Of a DNA stretch of 64,000 nt, positions 44,521 to 52,928 are shown piece after piece (the stretch's first letter is position 1; each line of letters starts with the position of its first letter). The position numbers were made by a program, and so were the translations under genes. Source of the DNA: Leadbetterella byssophila_A (GTDB taxonomy: Bacteria; Bacteroidota; Bacteroidia; Cytophagales; Spirosomataceae). The stretch lies in NCBI GenBank assembly GCA_040394735.1, contig JBEBRR010000012.1, positions 1 to 64,000 of the forward strand, in the 5' to 3' direction. Under the pieces are notes generated by a model. That model ran no database searches. It was not told the DNA's origin and worked only from the letters and a program-made list of their open reading frames with translations.

Positions 44521-45462
44521 GCTTACTACTCTCAGCCTGCCCGCCCGTCTGTTGAGGTCATCCACGTATTCCAGCCAGAGAGCCAGGCAGATCACCCGGT
44601 ACAATGCCGATACTTCACACCGGGGCTCCTGTCCTGATGCATTTATCACCTGAACAGCCTCTTCAAATATGGCCCGGTTACAATAACCCCAAACAGGATG
44701 ACGGAGGTAATTGCTTCCGCAGGAGTCTTTAAAACGTTCAAAAAGTATAATAAAATTTTGATAACAGAGCTGATCCGGAAGGTTATTAATCCCATCATAC
44801 GCATCCGGCTGGATAGTCATCCTGATCTTATGCCTGATATCTTCCATGGGATCTGCCATCCCGCTTTCGTTATAAATACACTCTTTCACCGGTCCTTCAG
44901 GCGTCCCTGCTTTCTCCCGGTTTTCCTCACCGGCCCGGGTCTCCGGAAAATCTGCTGATCCTGCAAAACCGGAAGTACAGTCTTTTTTTTCTTCTTTTAC
45001 CAGGTATTCTCCGGGCAGCAGCCGGAATATATCCTGATAGAAAGTCAGGTGGTCTGTAGCCTGCCTTTCCGGTAATATGCTGAAATATTCCTCTATCTTT
45101 TTTTCACACGGCCTCAGCGGAAACTTAACGAAGGGCAAAAGTTCCTTTAACAGGAAATTGCACACCACGTGCCCCCCTTCCAGGTAATAGTAGTATACCG
45201 GAACACTGCTGAATATTCCTCTTTTTGCAATGAATACCTTATTTCTTAAATCGGTTAAAACAAAGGAGACATCTTCTCCTGCACTGTGCACACATGCAGC
45301 CCCAGACTCCCTGTAGGATTCCAGGATCTCTGTTTTCAGTTCGGAAGAAACGTGACCGGTCTTTAAAATTATGTGTTCCATTTTGGTGCTTATATCCCGT
45401 AAAATTAGGCAGTATTGGTCCTTGAAATCCGGCCGGATCAGCAAATACCGGGATTCTGTCAC
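44518..45462 (-). CDS. Degenerate lasso-cyclase-like protein lacking the ATP-pyrophosphatase domain
   Basis: About 314 residues from a GTG at 45462; an ATG at 45381 is the alternative. The N-terminal half reads like the first domain of AsnB/lasso cyclases: DLRNKVFIAKRGIFSSVPV aligns with the RDRFGMQPLYF region, and IFRLLPGEYLVKEE with the domain-end motif PPGCYFRKE of the neighbouring cyclase. After a low-complexity linker (about 155-210) the C-terminal part (HPVWGYCNRAIFEEAVQVI, then RVICLALWLEY) aligns with the cyclase C-terminus (HELWLYIDKTRFLKQMAAL, RIMYLGVWLDAL). The SGGLDSS-containing centre, about 260 residues, is absent. About eleven Cys are present. The frame is intact, so either a pseudo-enzyme partner or a decaying paralogue. 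Confidence 0.6.
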   Translation of the reverse strand: MTESRYLLIRPDFKDQYCLILRDISTKMEHIILKTGHVSSELKTEILESYRESGAACVHSAGEDVSFVLTDLRNKVFIAKRGIFSSVPVYYYYLEGGHVVCNFLLKELLPFVKFPLRPCEKKIEEYFSILPERQATDHLTFYQDIFRLLPGEYLVKEEKKDCTSGFAGSADFPETRAGEENREKAGTPEGPVKECIYNESGMADPMEDIRHKIRMTIQPDAYDGINNLPDQLCYQNFIILFERFKDSCGSNYLRHPVWGYCNRAIFEEAVQVINASGQEPRCEVSALYRVICLALWLEYVDDLNRRAGRLRVVS

Positions 45463-45549
45463 CAAATGGATTTTTAATTACAGGAAAGGGCGCTAACCTG
45501 TATTCCGGGGGCAGCAGTTGGAATAAAAGTGAAACCGTTTAACCTGTGT

Positions 45550-46791
45550 TTACCGGATAACCCATCGGTTAAGCACATTTTTTTCGCCTTCGATCACCAC
45601 TTTCAGCAGCCTGCTGTCTTTAAATTCCTCCGGAAGAGGTATTTCCGCCCTGCCCCGGCCTACTTCAAAAACACCGAGACTCCGGTAGATGTCACCCTTA
45701 CCGGTTGTCTCATAATGATTGGTAGAAGAAACCAGGATATTTACATTTCCTTTAAGCTCAAAGGGGGTCCATTCTATCCTGAGCTTATCCTCTATAATCC
45801 GGGCGGAAGGTTCCGCCACCGATATATCTCCCGTAAAAGGGACTCCGTCAATCTCGTAAGCATTCTCCCGGGGAATAGTTAATCCTACGTGTCTTGCTAC
45901 TGACGGCAAAACATCTACTATAGCCGGCGTATGAGCGTAAAAATACCTGTTTAACGGCTTTTTATTGGTGGCTATCCAGCTGGTTCTTTCCCGTGCCGAC
46001 TGGCCGCCATGACTAAGGCCCGTGGCTACGTCGCGTCCGTGGTCTGTAACGATCACGATCATCCAGTCTTCATCAAAATACTGCTCCCTGTATTTTATCG
46101 CATTATACAGGTCACCCATCTGACGGTCGGTTTTCATCAATGCCTCCTTCATTCTCCCGCTGTCGCCGGAAGCATGTCCTATGTCATCCGTATATTGGAG
46201 ATAAACCCAGCTCAGATCGGGCGCGTCCTTCCGTATGCTTTCGCATGCCTGCCTCACTACTTCCTCATCAATGCGGTTAATATACACCGACTGGTCATCG
46301 TGCGGGAAACGCTCTTTGTCCAGCTCATATCCATCAAATTTATAATCCATTTTCAGAAAGCCGGTCTGGGGCAGATCCTCCCCGATAAGCCTGGTCCGGT
46401 TATCTGTCCAGGTAGAATAAACGGCCAGTTTCTTATCCGGCAGAGAGGTCCTCATCAGCCGGAAGATGGTGGGGTAATGATAGTTGGGCGCTGCAATGCT
46501 GTTGTTCCAGACATTGTGTTTATTCACCCAGGTGCCCGTGAGCATACTGTTATACGATACCGCAGAAATGGTGGGTGTCTGGGAGTATCCTCCTTTTTCG
46601 CCCCCCACGTATGCCCGTGTATATCCTCCTGCACTGCTGATCTGGTCTATGTGGGGCTTGAGAGTACTTTCCAGGAAATCGGCCGGGATGCCGTCTACGA
46701 TCACCATTACTGCTTTGGGCACTTTCCCGCTGTTTTGTGCGGCCGTCGCCAGGGGAAATAGGAGTAACAGGAAGGCATATAGGTTTTTCAT
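45550..46791 (-). CDS. Secreted type I phosphodiesterase / nucleotide pyrophosphatase family protein
   Basis: 413 residues with a signal peptide ending TAAQ. Alkaline-phosphatase superfamily: AVMVIVDGIPADFL (metal Asp), TPTISAVSYNSMLTGTW (nucleophile Thr/Ser region), YTDDIGHASGDSG and IVIVTDHGRDVATGLSHGG (metal Asp/His). Similar to ENPP-type enzymes hydrolysing phosphodiesters or pyrophosphates outside the cytoplasm. It has its own -7 box and lies between the intact and degenerate cyclase genes on the same strand; a link to lasso biosynthesis is unproven. Confidence 0.85.
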   Translation of the reverse strand: MKNLYAFLLLLFPLATAAQNSGKVPKAVMVIVDGIPADFLESTLKPHIDQISSAGGYTRAYVGGEKGGYSQTPTISAVSYNSMLTGTWVNKHNVWNNSIAAPNYHYPTIFRLMRTSLPDKKLAVYSTWTDNRTRLIGEDLPQTGFLKMDYKFDGYELDKERFPHDDQSVYINRIDEEVVRQACESIRKDAPDLSWVYLQYTDDIGHASGDSGRMKEALMKTDRQMGDLYNAIKYREQYFDEDWMIVIVTDHGRDVATGLSHGGQSARERTSWIATNKKPLNRYFYAHTPAIVDVLPSVARHVGLTIPRENAYEIDGVPFTGDISVAEPSARIIEDKLRIEWTPFELKGNVNILVSSTNHYETTGKGDIYRSLGVFEVGRGRAEIPLPEEFKDSRLLKVVIEGEKNVLNRWVIR

Positions 46792-46835
46792 CTGTATAAA
46801 ATTTAGTTCCGGACGGTAATACTATTTAGGTTTGG

Positions 46836-46843
46836 CAAAAGTA
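46836..46843 (-). promoter_or_regulatory. -7 box (TACTTTTG) of the phosphodiesterase gene
   Basis: Exact TAnnTTTG match on the minus strand, 44 bases before the ATG. It indicates that the phosphodiesterase is transcribed apart from the cyclase. Confidence 0.55.
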
Positions 46844-47115
46844 CCGGGATTTTCCACAATTCCGACAGTACCCTTACTTAAAAGTACCGAAACATCCTGC
46901 CTGAAAACCCCTCATATCACACAACGGATAATACCTGCAGTTCCCGGGCATTCCGGCCGGGAAGAACCTTTCAGAAAGCCTGTTTAACAGATATCTCATA
47001 CATTTCATGACATAATGATAAACAATCATTTATACATATACTTCTTTACCCCTGAGCGTATCAGAATGCCTTGATCCCGGGCCATTGTCTTCTCACGCCT
47101 GCCTGCAAAAAACAA
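46844..47115. other. Gap after the lasso cyclase; hairpin and small palindrome
   Basis: A GC-rich imperfect hairpin (GTTCCCGGG with CCGGGAAGAAC) lies at about 46941-46967 without a T-run. A palindrome AATGAT-5-ATCATT is at 47014-47030. I checked the minus strand for a second lasso precursor and found only a 19-codon frame without the leader motif. Confidence 0.4.
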
Positions 47116-48933
47116 TCAGGATCTCAGGGCATCCAGCCATACGCCCAGGTACATGATCCGGCTGAGCTTGCGGGCCAGTCCCCGTGATACGTTCAAAGGT
47201 TGTTTTCCTGAAAGCAGGGCAGCCATCTGCTTCAGGAACCGGGTCTTGTCAATGTACAGCCATAGTTCATGATTCTCTTCCAGCCTCTCACGGTTATACT
47301 GCCAGAGATCACCGCAGGAACTGACCAGGTAGAGGCTAAATTCATCTTTATCCCGGCGGTTATACAGCGCAGGGGGAAGCATGTCTTTCATGGCATTCCG
47401 CATGATCCAGCGCGTGCGGCCCCCGCCATACCTCAGGGCATCGGGCAGGGCCAGGCAAAGCTCAAACAGCCTCCGGTCAAAGAAGGGGTGAAGAAACTTT
47501 TGCCTGTAGGCCTGTCCGATGGCACGAAACTGCTCGAAATACAAAGGGTATTCCCCGTTTACGGCGGCTCTGAAGTTATCCACTATTTCCCTGTCGCTGT
47601 GTTCGTATAAGCCGGCCGGCAGAAATACTTCATGGCTTTCCGGCCGGAAATCCTTATTCAGAAAATAGTCTCTCTTCTGCGGTGCCCTGCAATCCTGCAG
47701 GCGCTCACCTGTTTTACGGGCCAGCCAGGCAATGAATCCGAAAGGTACATATCCGTATTTCTTCCGGCTAACACGCATAAGCTGCCGGAGTCGTTGAATT
47801 TCCCCCGTTTTCAGTAAGGTAAACAATTCCTGCTCTATGATCTCCCGGCGTACGTCAACGGTTCCCTTCCCTGCGTAGTCGCTACGCAACATCCTGAAGC
47901 TAAATACCTGGTCGATAAAGACTTCCCAATCATTGCTCTTTTTCAGCTCATCCAGGTATCCCCATCCGTGCCCTACCACTGAATCGCCGTCCATGCCGGT
48001 AAGTATAGCTTCGCAGCCCTGATTCAAAGATTCTTCAGCGATGGCGTATTGAATATCAGAGGGCAAAATAAAAGCTTCAGGGTTACAGGTAGCTTTGCTC
48101 AGTCTCCACAGCGAGGCATAGAGGTTCTCCCTGCGGGGATGCATGTGAATATGCCTGGAACGGATACGGGCAGATACCTGACGGGCATACCAGGCATCGC
48201 GGTGATCTTTATCAGAAGTATCAAAGTAAAAAGTAGGAAACGGCTTCCCGCTTATTTCCGAATACACGAGGCTGATCACCGATGAGTCCAGTCCGCCGCT
48301 CAGATGGGCAGCCACCCGTCCGGAATGACGAACAGAGTAAGCTACCGATTCCATTAGTCTTTCCCGGAATTCACTGAAAAGGTCCGTATGGTCGCGGTCA
48401 GCAATAAATTCAGGTCCGGGTTTCCAGTAAGCCACACATGTGCCCGTATCCTGGGCTTCCTTCCGGAAATAACACCCTGGCGGAACCGTATGGATGTCTT
48501 TAAAGAATGTTCCTGAATCCGGTACAGGCTCACTGTCGGAAAAGTTAACCAGGTAGTTCCTGACCCTTCCTGCGCTGATAGCTTCTTTTTCTCTCAGATC
48601 GGCAATCTTCTGAGAAAAAGAAAAAAACGGCCCCGAAGTTTTGAAATAAAGAGGCTGCATGCCGAAACGGTCTCTCACCAGGTAAAGCTGCCCCAGGGAA
48701 GGAATTACCAGGAAAAGCAGAAAGTCATGTTCCAGATCCGCAAATACCGCAGGACCCTTTTCTAAAAAGGCATGAGCAATCTTCTCTTCACAGCTGCTTC
48801 CGGGAGAACACCTGAGTTTTCCCAGATGCGTCTCATCTCCCTGAAAAAATACATATATCCCCCGGCAGGTAGTCCCCTTCTGCGGGGGATATATAAATAC
48901 TTCGCTCAGCCTGACCTCACTTCGGAAAGACAC
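47116..48933 (-). CDS. Lasso peptide cyclase (asparagine synthetase-like)
   Basis: 605 residues, the usual size of lasso C proteins. The N-terminal glutaminase-like domain (about 1-170) lacks the Cys2 nucleophile of true AsnB. LSGGLDSSVISLVYSE (P-loop 212-218) and LTGMDGDSVVGHG (about 311-323) are the ATP-pyrophosphatase motifs; FLHPFFDRRLFELCLALPD and the C-terminal HELWLYIDKTRF are typical of this branch. It would adenylate the core Asp7 side chain and join it to the new N-terminus of the threaded peptide. Start is GTG at 48933, 19 bases after the precursor stop. No protease, leader-binding or export gene follows. Confidence 0.85.
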   Translation of the reverse strand: MSFRSEVRLSEVFIYPPQKGTTCRGIYVFFQGDETHLGKLRCSPGSSCEEKIAHAFLEKGPAVFADLEHDFLLFLVIPSLGQLYLVRDRFGMQPLYFKTSGPFFSFSQKIADLREKEAISAGRVRNYLVNFSDSEPVPDSGTFFKDIHTVPPGCYFRKEAQDTGTCVAYWKPGPEFIADRDHTDLFSEFRERLMESVAYSVRHSGRVAAHLSGGLDSSVISLVYSEISGKPFPTFYFDTSDKDHRDAWYARQVSARIRSRHIHMHPRRENLYASLWRLSKATCNPEAFILPSDIQYAIAEESLNQGCEAILTGMDGDSVVGHGWGYLDELKKSNDWEVFIDQVFSFRMLRSDYAGKGTVDVRREIIEQELFTLLKTGEIQRLRQLMRVSRKKYGYVPFGFIAWLARKTGERLQDCRAPQKRDYFLNKDFRPESHEVFLPAGLYEHSDREIVDNFRAAVNGEYPLYFEQFRAIGQAYRQKFLHPFFDRRLFELCLALPDALRYGGGRTRWIMRNAMKDMLPPALYNRRDKDEFSLYLVSSCGDLWQYNRERLEENHELWLYIDKTRFLKQMAALLSGKQPLNVSRGLARKLSRIMYLGVWLDALRS

Positions 48934-48952
48934 TTCTTGATCCGCTTAAAGA

Positions 48953-49075
48953 TTATATCTCACGCGTAGGCGTAAATCCGTCAGGTAAGCTTCCTGTCTT
49001 CAGGGTCAGCCTGCTCAATAAACCGTGCTTTAGTAATGCAGGACGGGTGTACGTTTTCTTATCTTTTGATTTCAT
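48953..49075 (-). CDS. Lasso peptide precursor
   Basis: 40 codons. The leader begins MKSKDKKTYTRPALLKHG and continues LLSRLTL. Tyr9, Pro12, Leu14, Gly18 and Thr24 fall at -17, -14, -12, -8 and -2 if cleavage follows Leu25, the spacing known for lasso leaders bound by the B1 recognition element. The predicted core is KTGSLPDGFTPTREI (15 residues). Asp7 would close a seven-residue ring with the Lys1 amine, leaving the tail GFTPTREI. The alternative cut after the later TG pair leaves no acid at 7-9. It is immediately upstream of the cyclase. A Lys at core position 1 is unusual, and the product is untested. Confidence 0.8.
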   Translation of the reverse strand: MKSKDKKTYTRPALLKHGLLSRLTLKTGSLPDGFTPTREI

Positions 49076-49077
49076 CG

Positions 49078-49126
49078 GTAGTATATTAGTTACGAGTTCC
49101 GGGTAATGGTTTCCGAGTCTGTGTTC
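49078..49126 (-). repeat. CGGAACT-type repeat before the lasso precursor start
   Basis: On the minus strand ACTCGGAAACC, CCCGGAACT and AACTAATATAC occur in order, ending a few bases before the ATG. The same order (ACTCGGAACT, CCCGGAACTAATGTAC) lies directly before the lptC ATG at 62743. Confidence 0.55.
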
Positions 49127-49128
49127 TA

Positions 49129-50853
49129 TCATTGTTTAATGCTGATTTTCCGGGTTTCCGCCTGGCCGTCTTTTACCATCCTTACCACGTAAGTGCCCTG
49201 TGCGTATAATGAAGTATCTATGGTGATCTCTGTTTCCTTTACATGGCTCCGGCGGATTTTCACCATGCCCCGCATATCCACGATCTCTACAGTCGATGCC
49301 CCGGCCACGCCGCCGAGCACCACGTAGTCCTGTGCCGGATTCGGGTAAATCACAAACACCCCGTCTGCATTGACCGCGCGGATGACCGAATATTCAGAAG
49401 TACCGTCATAATCTACCTGCTTTAACCGGTAATAGTTGAGTCCCTGAGCGGGGTTCGGATGCAGCCAGGTGTATTCCTTTTCTGTCTGTGTAGTACCTTT
49501 CCCTTCTACTTTGCCCAACGGAGTGAAGTGCCGGGCATCCTGAGAATGCTCCACTTCAAAATGGCGGTTGTTGGTCTCTGAAGCCGTTCTCCAGGTAAGC
49601 AGGGTGTAATGATCCTGCTTCCGGGCTTCGAAGCTGATAAGCTTTACGGGCAGCGGGGCGTCACAGGTGGGGTCAAAGGTATCGTCTGAAAAAGACCAGC
49701 CATTTGCAATCAGGAGGTTCCGGGCTGCCTGCCCGGCATGGCCGTAAACCAGCGGCTCCACCATTAACAAATCAATACCGGCAGGCGTGTCGGGATTCGC
49801 CGCCCAGCTCGTCAGGGTATTGCTGTAATGGGTGCAGCTCAGGCCGGAGTAATACAGCATCATAATAGCACTTGTCAGGCTTTGCAGATTCCATGCGCCC
49901 AGGTTGTGATCAAAGGCGGTGGCACCGTTAAACATATCCGTCATGTCTTCTGCGCTGCTCACATTCCACCCGCCGATATCCCGGTTAAATGCCGTGGCGT
50001 TCTGAAACATGCTGCCCATGAAAGTTGCGCTGCTTACATCCCACCCGCTGATATCCTGGTTAAAGGAAACAGCAGCATTAAACATTCCGCTCATATCAAG
50101 CACACTGCTCACATCCCAGGTACCGATGGGCTGATTAAAGGCAGGTGCCAGGTAGAACATCGATCCGGTATTGATTACATTGCCGGTTTGCCACCCGCTG
50201 ATGTCCTGGTTAAAATCTGGATTCTCAGAAAACATAAAGGACATCTGGGTGACATTGCTCACATCCCACCCGCCTATAGGCTGGTTAAAAACGGATCTGA
50301 AAAAAACGGCCTGCATATCCGTAATATGGCTGACATCCCAATGAATAAGACCAGCTCCTGACAGGCTGGTGGTACTCGCAAATGCACCTGTCATAGCTGT
50401 CACCTGGCTAAGGTCAGGCGCATCCGCAGCGGTAAGGGTAAGGTTATTACACCCTGAATAGGCCTGATCAAAACTGCTCCATACCACATCTCCCCACTGC
50501 TCAATATCGAGCAGTTTCCGGCAATCACCTGTTCCTGAAAAGAATATCTGGTCAAAAGGAGTGCTGCTGGCAGGGTCAGGGGTGATGAAGAGGCGGTACG
50601 TACCCGGCGCCGGGAAAGTAATGGAAGGCGTGGTATGGCCTGTTCCTGTACGTGTCCCCCCGCCTGCATTACCAGGATTGCCCACTTCTTCCCACATATA
50701 AATAAAGTCTCCAAAAGCAGGTACCTGGATCTGGTCGCCAGCCGTAGCCCCCGTATTATCCGTCTTCCATACCGTAACGTAAGGAGCCTGGGCGAATACA
50801 GTGCCTGACATAAATGTCAGAAGAAACAAGATTATTTTTTCATAAAACTTCAT
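49129..50853 (-). CDS. BspA-like repeat surface protein with T9SS sorting domain
   Basis: 574 residues with a signal peptide (IILFLLTFMSGTVFAQ). Residues about 150-350 are DUF285/26-residue repeats of the form FNQDISGWDVSSATFMGSMF, with at least seven units. A linker domain (LISFEARKQDHYTLLTWRTA to ENNRHFEVEHSQDARHF) and a C-terminal type IX secretion sorting domain (VFVIYPNPAQDYVVLGGV to GTYVVRMVKDGQAETRKISI) follow. It is exported to the cell surface. The stop is 53 bp before the lasso precursor ATG on the same strand, so read-through is possible. The ATG at 50853 is used; the earlier in-frame codon is TTG. Confidence 0.92.
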   Translation of the reverse strand: MKFYEKIILFLLTFMSGTVFAQAPYVTVWKTDNTGATAGDQIQVPAFGDFIYMWEEVGNPGNAGGGTRTGTGHTTPSITFPAPGTYRLFITPDPASSTPFDQIFFSGTGDCRKLLDIEQWGDVVWSSFDQAYSGCNNLTLTAADAPDLSQVTAMTGAFASTTSLSGAGLIHWDVSHITDMQAVFFRSVFNQPIGGWDVSNVTQMSFMFSENPDFNQDISGWQTGNVINTGSMFYLAPAFNQPIGTWDVSSVLDMSGMFNAAVSFNQDISGWDVSSATFMGSMFQNATAFNRDIGGWNVSSAEDMTDMFNGATAFDHNLGAWNLQSLTSAIMMLYYSGLSCTHYSNTLTSWAANPDTPAGIDLLMVEPLVYGHAGQAARNLLIANGWSFSDDTFDPTCDAPLPVKLISFEARKQDHYTLLTWRTASETNNRHFEVEHSQDARHFTPLGKVEGKGTTQTEKEYTWLHPNPAQGLNYYRLKQVDYDGTSEYSVIRAVNADGVFVIYPNPAQDYVVLGGVAGASTVEIVDMRGMVKIRRSHVKETEITIDTSLYAQGTYVVRMVKDGQAETRKISIKQ

Positions 50854-51154
50854 GATTTTCAAAAGGTTAACAATTTAAATACTTTCATCACACGCACGTT
50901 GTCTCATGCAAAAATAGGAAACGATGAGCGCCCGAATTCTCGGCAAAACGCCAAGTGAGGGTATGATAAGGGGAAATAGATTTTAAACTGCATGAACGGG
51001 GTTTTTCCTGCATTTTCCCGAAGCAGCTTTGACAGGGAGAACACATCTCCGGATATGCATACGGGGCCCTAGCCCGGGGAAGCTTTGAAAAGTTGTGCAG
51101 AAAACATCCGTATAATTTTCAGGGGTCAGATCCTCTCTTCAGGATTTGGGTCGC

Positions 51155-51883
51155 TTATGATTCCTCATCCAGGTTCATTAAAAGTTTAAACAGGCTTTCC
51201 AGTTTGGTTTTGTAGGAAATACCTATGGGAAGCGGTTTACCACTGATAAATATGGTATTGGCATCAAACCCGGTGATCTTATTGATATTGATGATATAAA
51301 GCTTATGAATGCGGATAAAAGTACGGTTATCCAGGTATCGGCTGATGCTTGAAATGGTTTCATTAACCACCATTTCCTGATGCCTGGAAAGGTGGGTGAT
51401 CACTTTTAAGTAAATGCCGAAAGATTCAAACCAAAGCACATCATTCAGGTTCACTTTCTGGAACCTCCGGCCTGTTTTAAGAAACACCGAAGAGTCAGGC
51501 GGTACTGAGGGAGCAGATGATGCTCCTGAAATGGCCCGGTTGGTGGCCAGGAGGAATCGCTCATAATTAAAGGGCTTCAGGAGGAAGTCCGTAATTTTTC
51601 CCAGCTTATAGGAATCTACCGCATACGCACTGTGATTAGAAGTAATGATCAGCTGAGGCAGACGGGGAATGGTCCTGATAAGGTCCATTCCGGTCAGTCC
51701 GTCAGCCAGCTCGATGTCAAGATACAGGATATCCACCGTATGAGACAGCAGGAATTCTACTGCTGCCTCATATGTTCCGGATACCCCGGAAAGGTTTAAA
51801 AAGGGAGTTTTTTCTATATATGACAGTAAAAAGGCACTATCCTCCCTGTTATCTTCTACCACATAACAGATCTTTTTCTTCAT
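51155..51883 (-). CDS. LytTR-family response regulator
   Basis: 242 residues. Receiver domain: CYVVEDNREDSAFLLSYIE (acidic pocket), ILYLDIELADGLTGMDLI (phospho-acceptor Asp) and KITDFLLKPFNYERFL (Lys). The LytTR DNA-binding domain begins near VFLKTGRRFQKVNLNDVLWF and ends with KLYIININKITGF and ISGKPLPIGISYK. Its kinase is probably a LytS-type or one of the nearby kinases. It is the closest regulator to the BspA-like and lasso genes, on the same strand, 302 bp upstream. Confidence 0.93.
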   Translation of the reverse strand: MKKKICYVVEDNREDSAFLLSYIEKTPFLNLSGVSGTYEAAVEFLLSHTVDILYLDIELADGLTGMDLIRTIPRLPQLIITSNHSAYAVDSYKLGKITDFLLKPFNYERFLLATNRAISGASSAPSVPPDSSVFLKTGRRFQKVNLNDVLWFESFGIYLKVITHLSRHQEMVVNETISSISRYLDNRTFIRIHKLYIININKITGFDANTIFISGKPLPIGISYKTKLESLFKLLMNLDEES

Positions 51884-52283
51884 GAATATTTTCGGTAGGG
51901 TATATAAACGGCTGAATAAAACTTTATGCCCAGGAATTATAGCTTATTTAACACAAAATTAGCTTTTTTCTCCCAATCCCGTTTTCCCGGTCCGGGGAAG
52001 CCTCTTCCCGGAAAAAGAATTACGAGGAGCCCCACACTAATATAAACAATTTATAATAAGCAATTTATACCATTATTATATCTTCAAGCCCTTCTCTTCA
52101 AAGCCGGGCGGCAGACACCTGCAAACAGCACATAATGCCAATTACATGGTATTAAATCTGCACTTGGCCCTATTATTTGTACAATAGACGATTTTTCGTG
52201 TATTTCTGAAAAACTTAACCGTCTAAATGAAAGCAATTTAATGAACTGTTCTTTTCCGAAAAATTCACGAAATACCCTGATTT
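51884..52283. other. 400-bp divergent regulatory gap
   Basis: It separates the LytTR and LuxR regulator genes, which point away from each other, so both promoters must be here. Base composition is AT-rich. No TAnnTTTG box at a convincing distance, and no hairpin or small gene was found. Confidence 0.4.
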
Positions 52284-52928
52284 ATGGATAATCCCCTTTT
52301 CAAAAACCTTTCCGCTGTTGTTCTTGATGACCACCGTCTTTTTGCAGATTCCTTTGCGAAAGTAGTGGAGCTCACTACCCTGTTCCGTACTGTAAATGTA
52401 TTTTATCACGAAAAAGAGCTTATTGGGCATCTTACCCGTTTCAGAACCTCTGATACCCTCTATCTGTTTGCGGATTACTATATGGGCGAGCGCTCATTGC
52501 CTGCATTCCTGAACGATCTTAAAAGGCTGTCAGGAAACATTAAAGTGATTGTAGTGAGCAGCATTACCAACTCTTTTCTTATTCATGACCTGCTCAGGTA
52601 TACGCCTGAAGGCATTATCGGCAAAGCATCTCCTGCCCATACGCTGATTGACTGTATCCATGAAATTGCAAACGGCAGGTGCTATATTTCGGAAGAGATA
52701 CGGGAGATCCTGGCGAAGGACAATAGCGGAACGGAGGTCACTTTCAGTCCCCGGGAGATCGAGCTTTTACAGCATTTTGCCAGGGGGCTGTCGATCCGGG
52801 ATGCAGCAGAAGAGTTAGAATTAAGCATCCATACCATATCGGCGCATCGCAGAAAAATGATGAGTAAGACCCGCACCAACAGCATTACAGGGCTGCTGGC
52901 AGTAGCCCGCAAATTAAATATTATCTGA
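52284..52928 (+). CDS. NarL/LuxR-family response regulator
   Basis: 214 residues. Receiver: VVLDDHRLFADSFAKVVE (acidic pair), LFADYYMGE (phospho-acceptor Asp), VIVVSSITNS and IIGKASPAHTLID (Lys). LuxR helix-turn-helix: FSPREIELLQHFARGLSIRD, LSIHTISAHRRKMM. The stop TGA shares its last base with the ATG of the kinase gene, so the two form a two-component pair. Confidence 0.93.
   Translation: MDNPLFKNLSAVVLDDHRLFADSFAKVVELTTLFRTVNVFYHEKELIGHLTRFRTSDTLYLFADYYMGERSLPAFLNDLKRLSGNIKVIVVSSITNSFLIHDLLRYTPEGIIGKASPAHTLIDCIHEIANGRCYISEEIREILAKDNSGTEVTFSPREIELLQHFARGLSIRDAAEELELSIHTISAHRRKMMSKTRTNSITGLLAVARKLNII

Noticed and set aside
46844..47115. A second lasso precursor between the cyclase and the phosphodiesterase
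   Set aside because: The only sizeable minus-strand frame has 19 codons and lacks the Y-x2-P leader motif.
47116..48933. Genuine asparagine synthetase instead of lasso cyclase
   Set aside because: It lacks the N-terminal Cys2 glutaminase nucleophile, has the lasso-type C-terminus and follows a lasso precursor directly.
48953..49075. Alternative lasso cut after the later Thr-Gly pair
   Set aside because: The core would start at Ser29 with no Asp or Glu at position 7-9, and Tyr and Pro would fall at -20 and -17 instead of -17 and -14.
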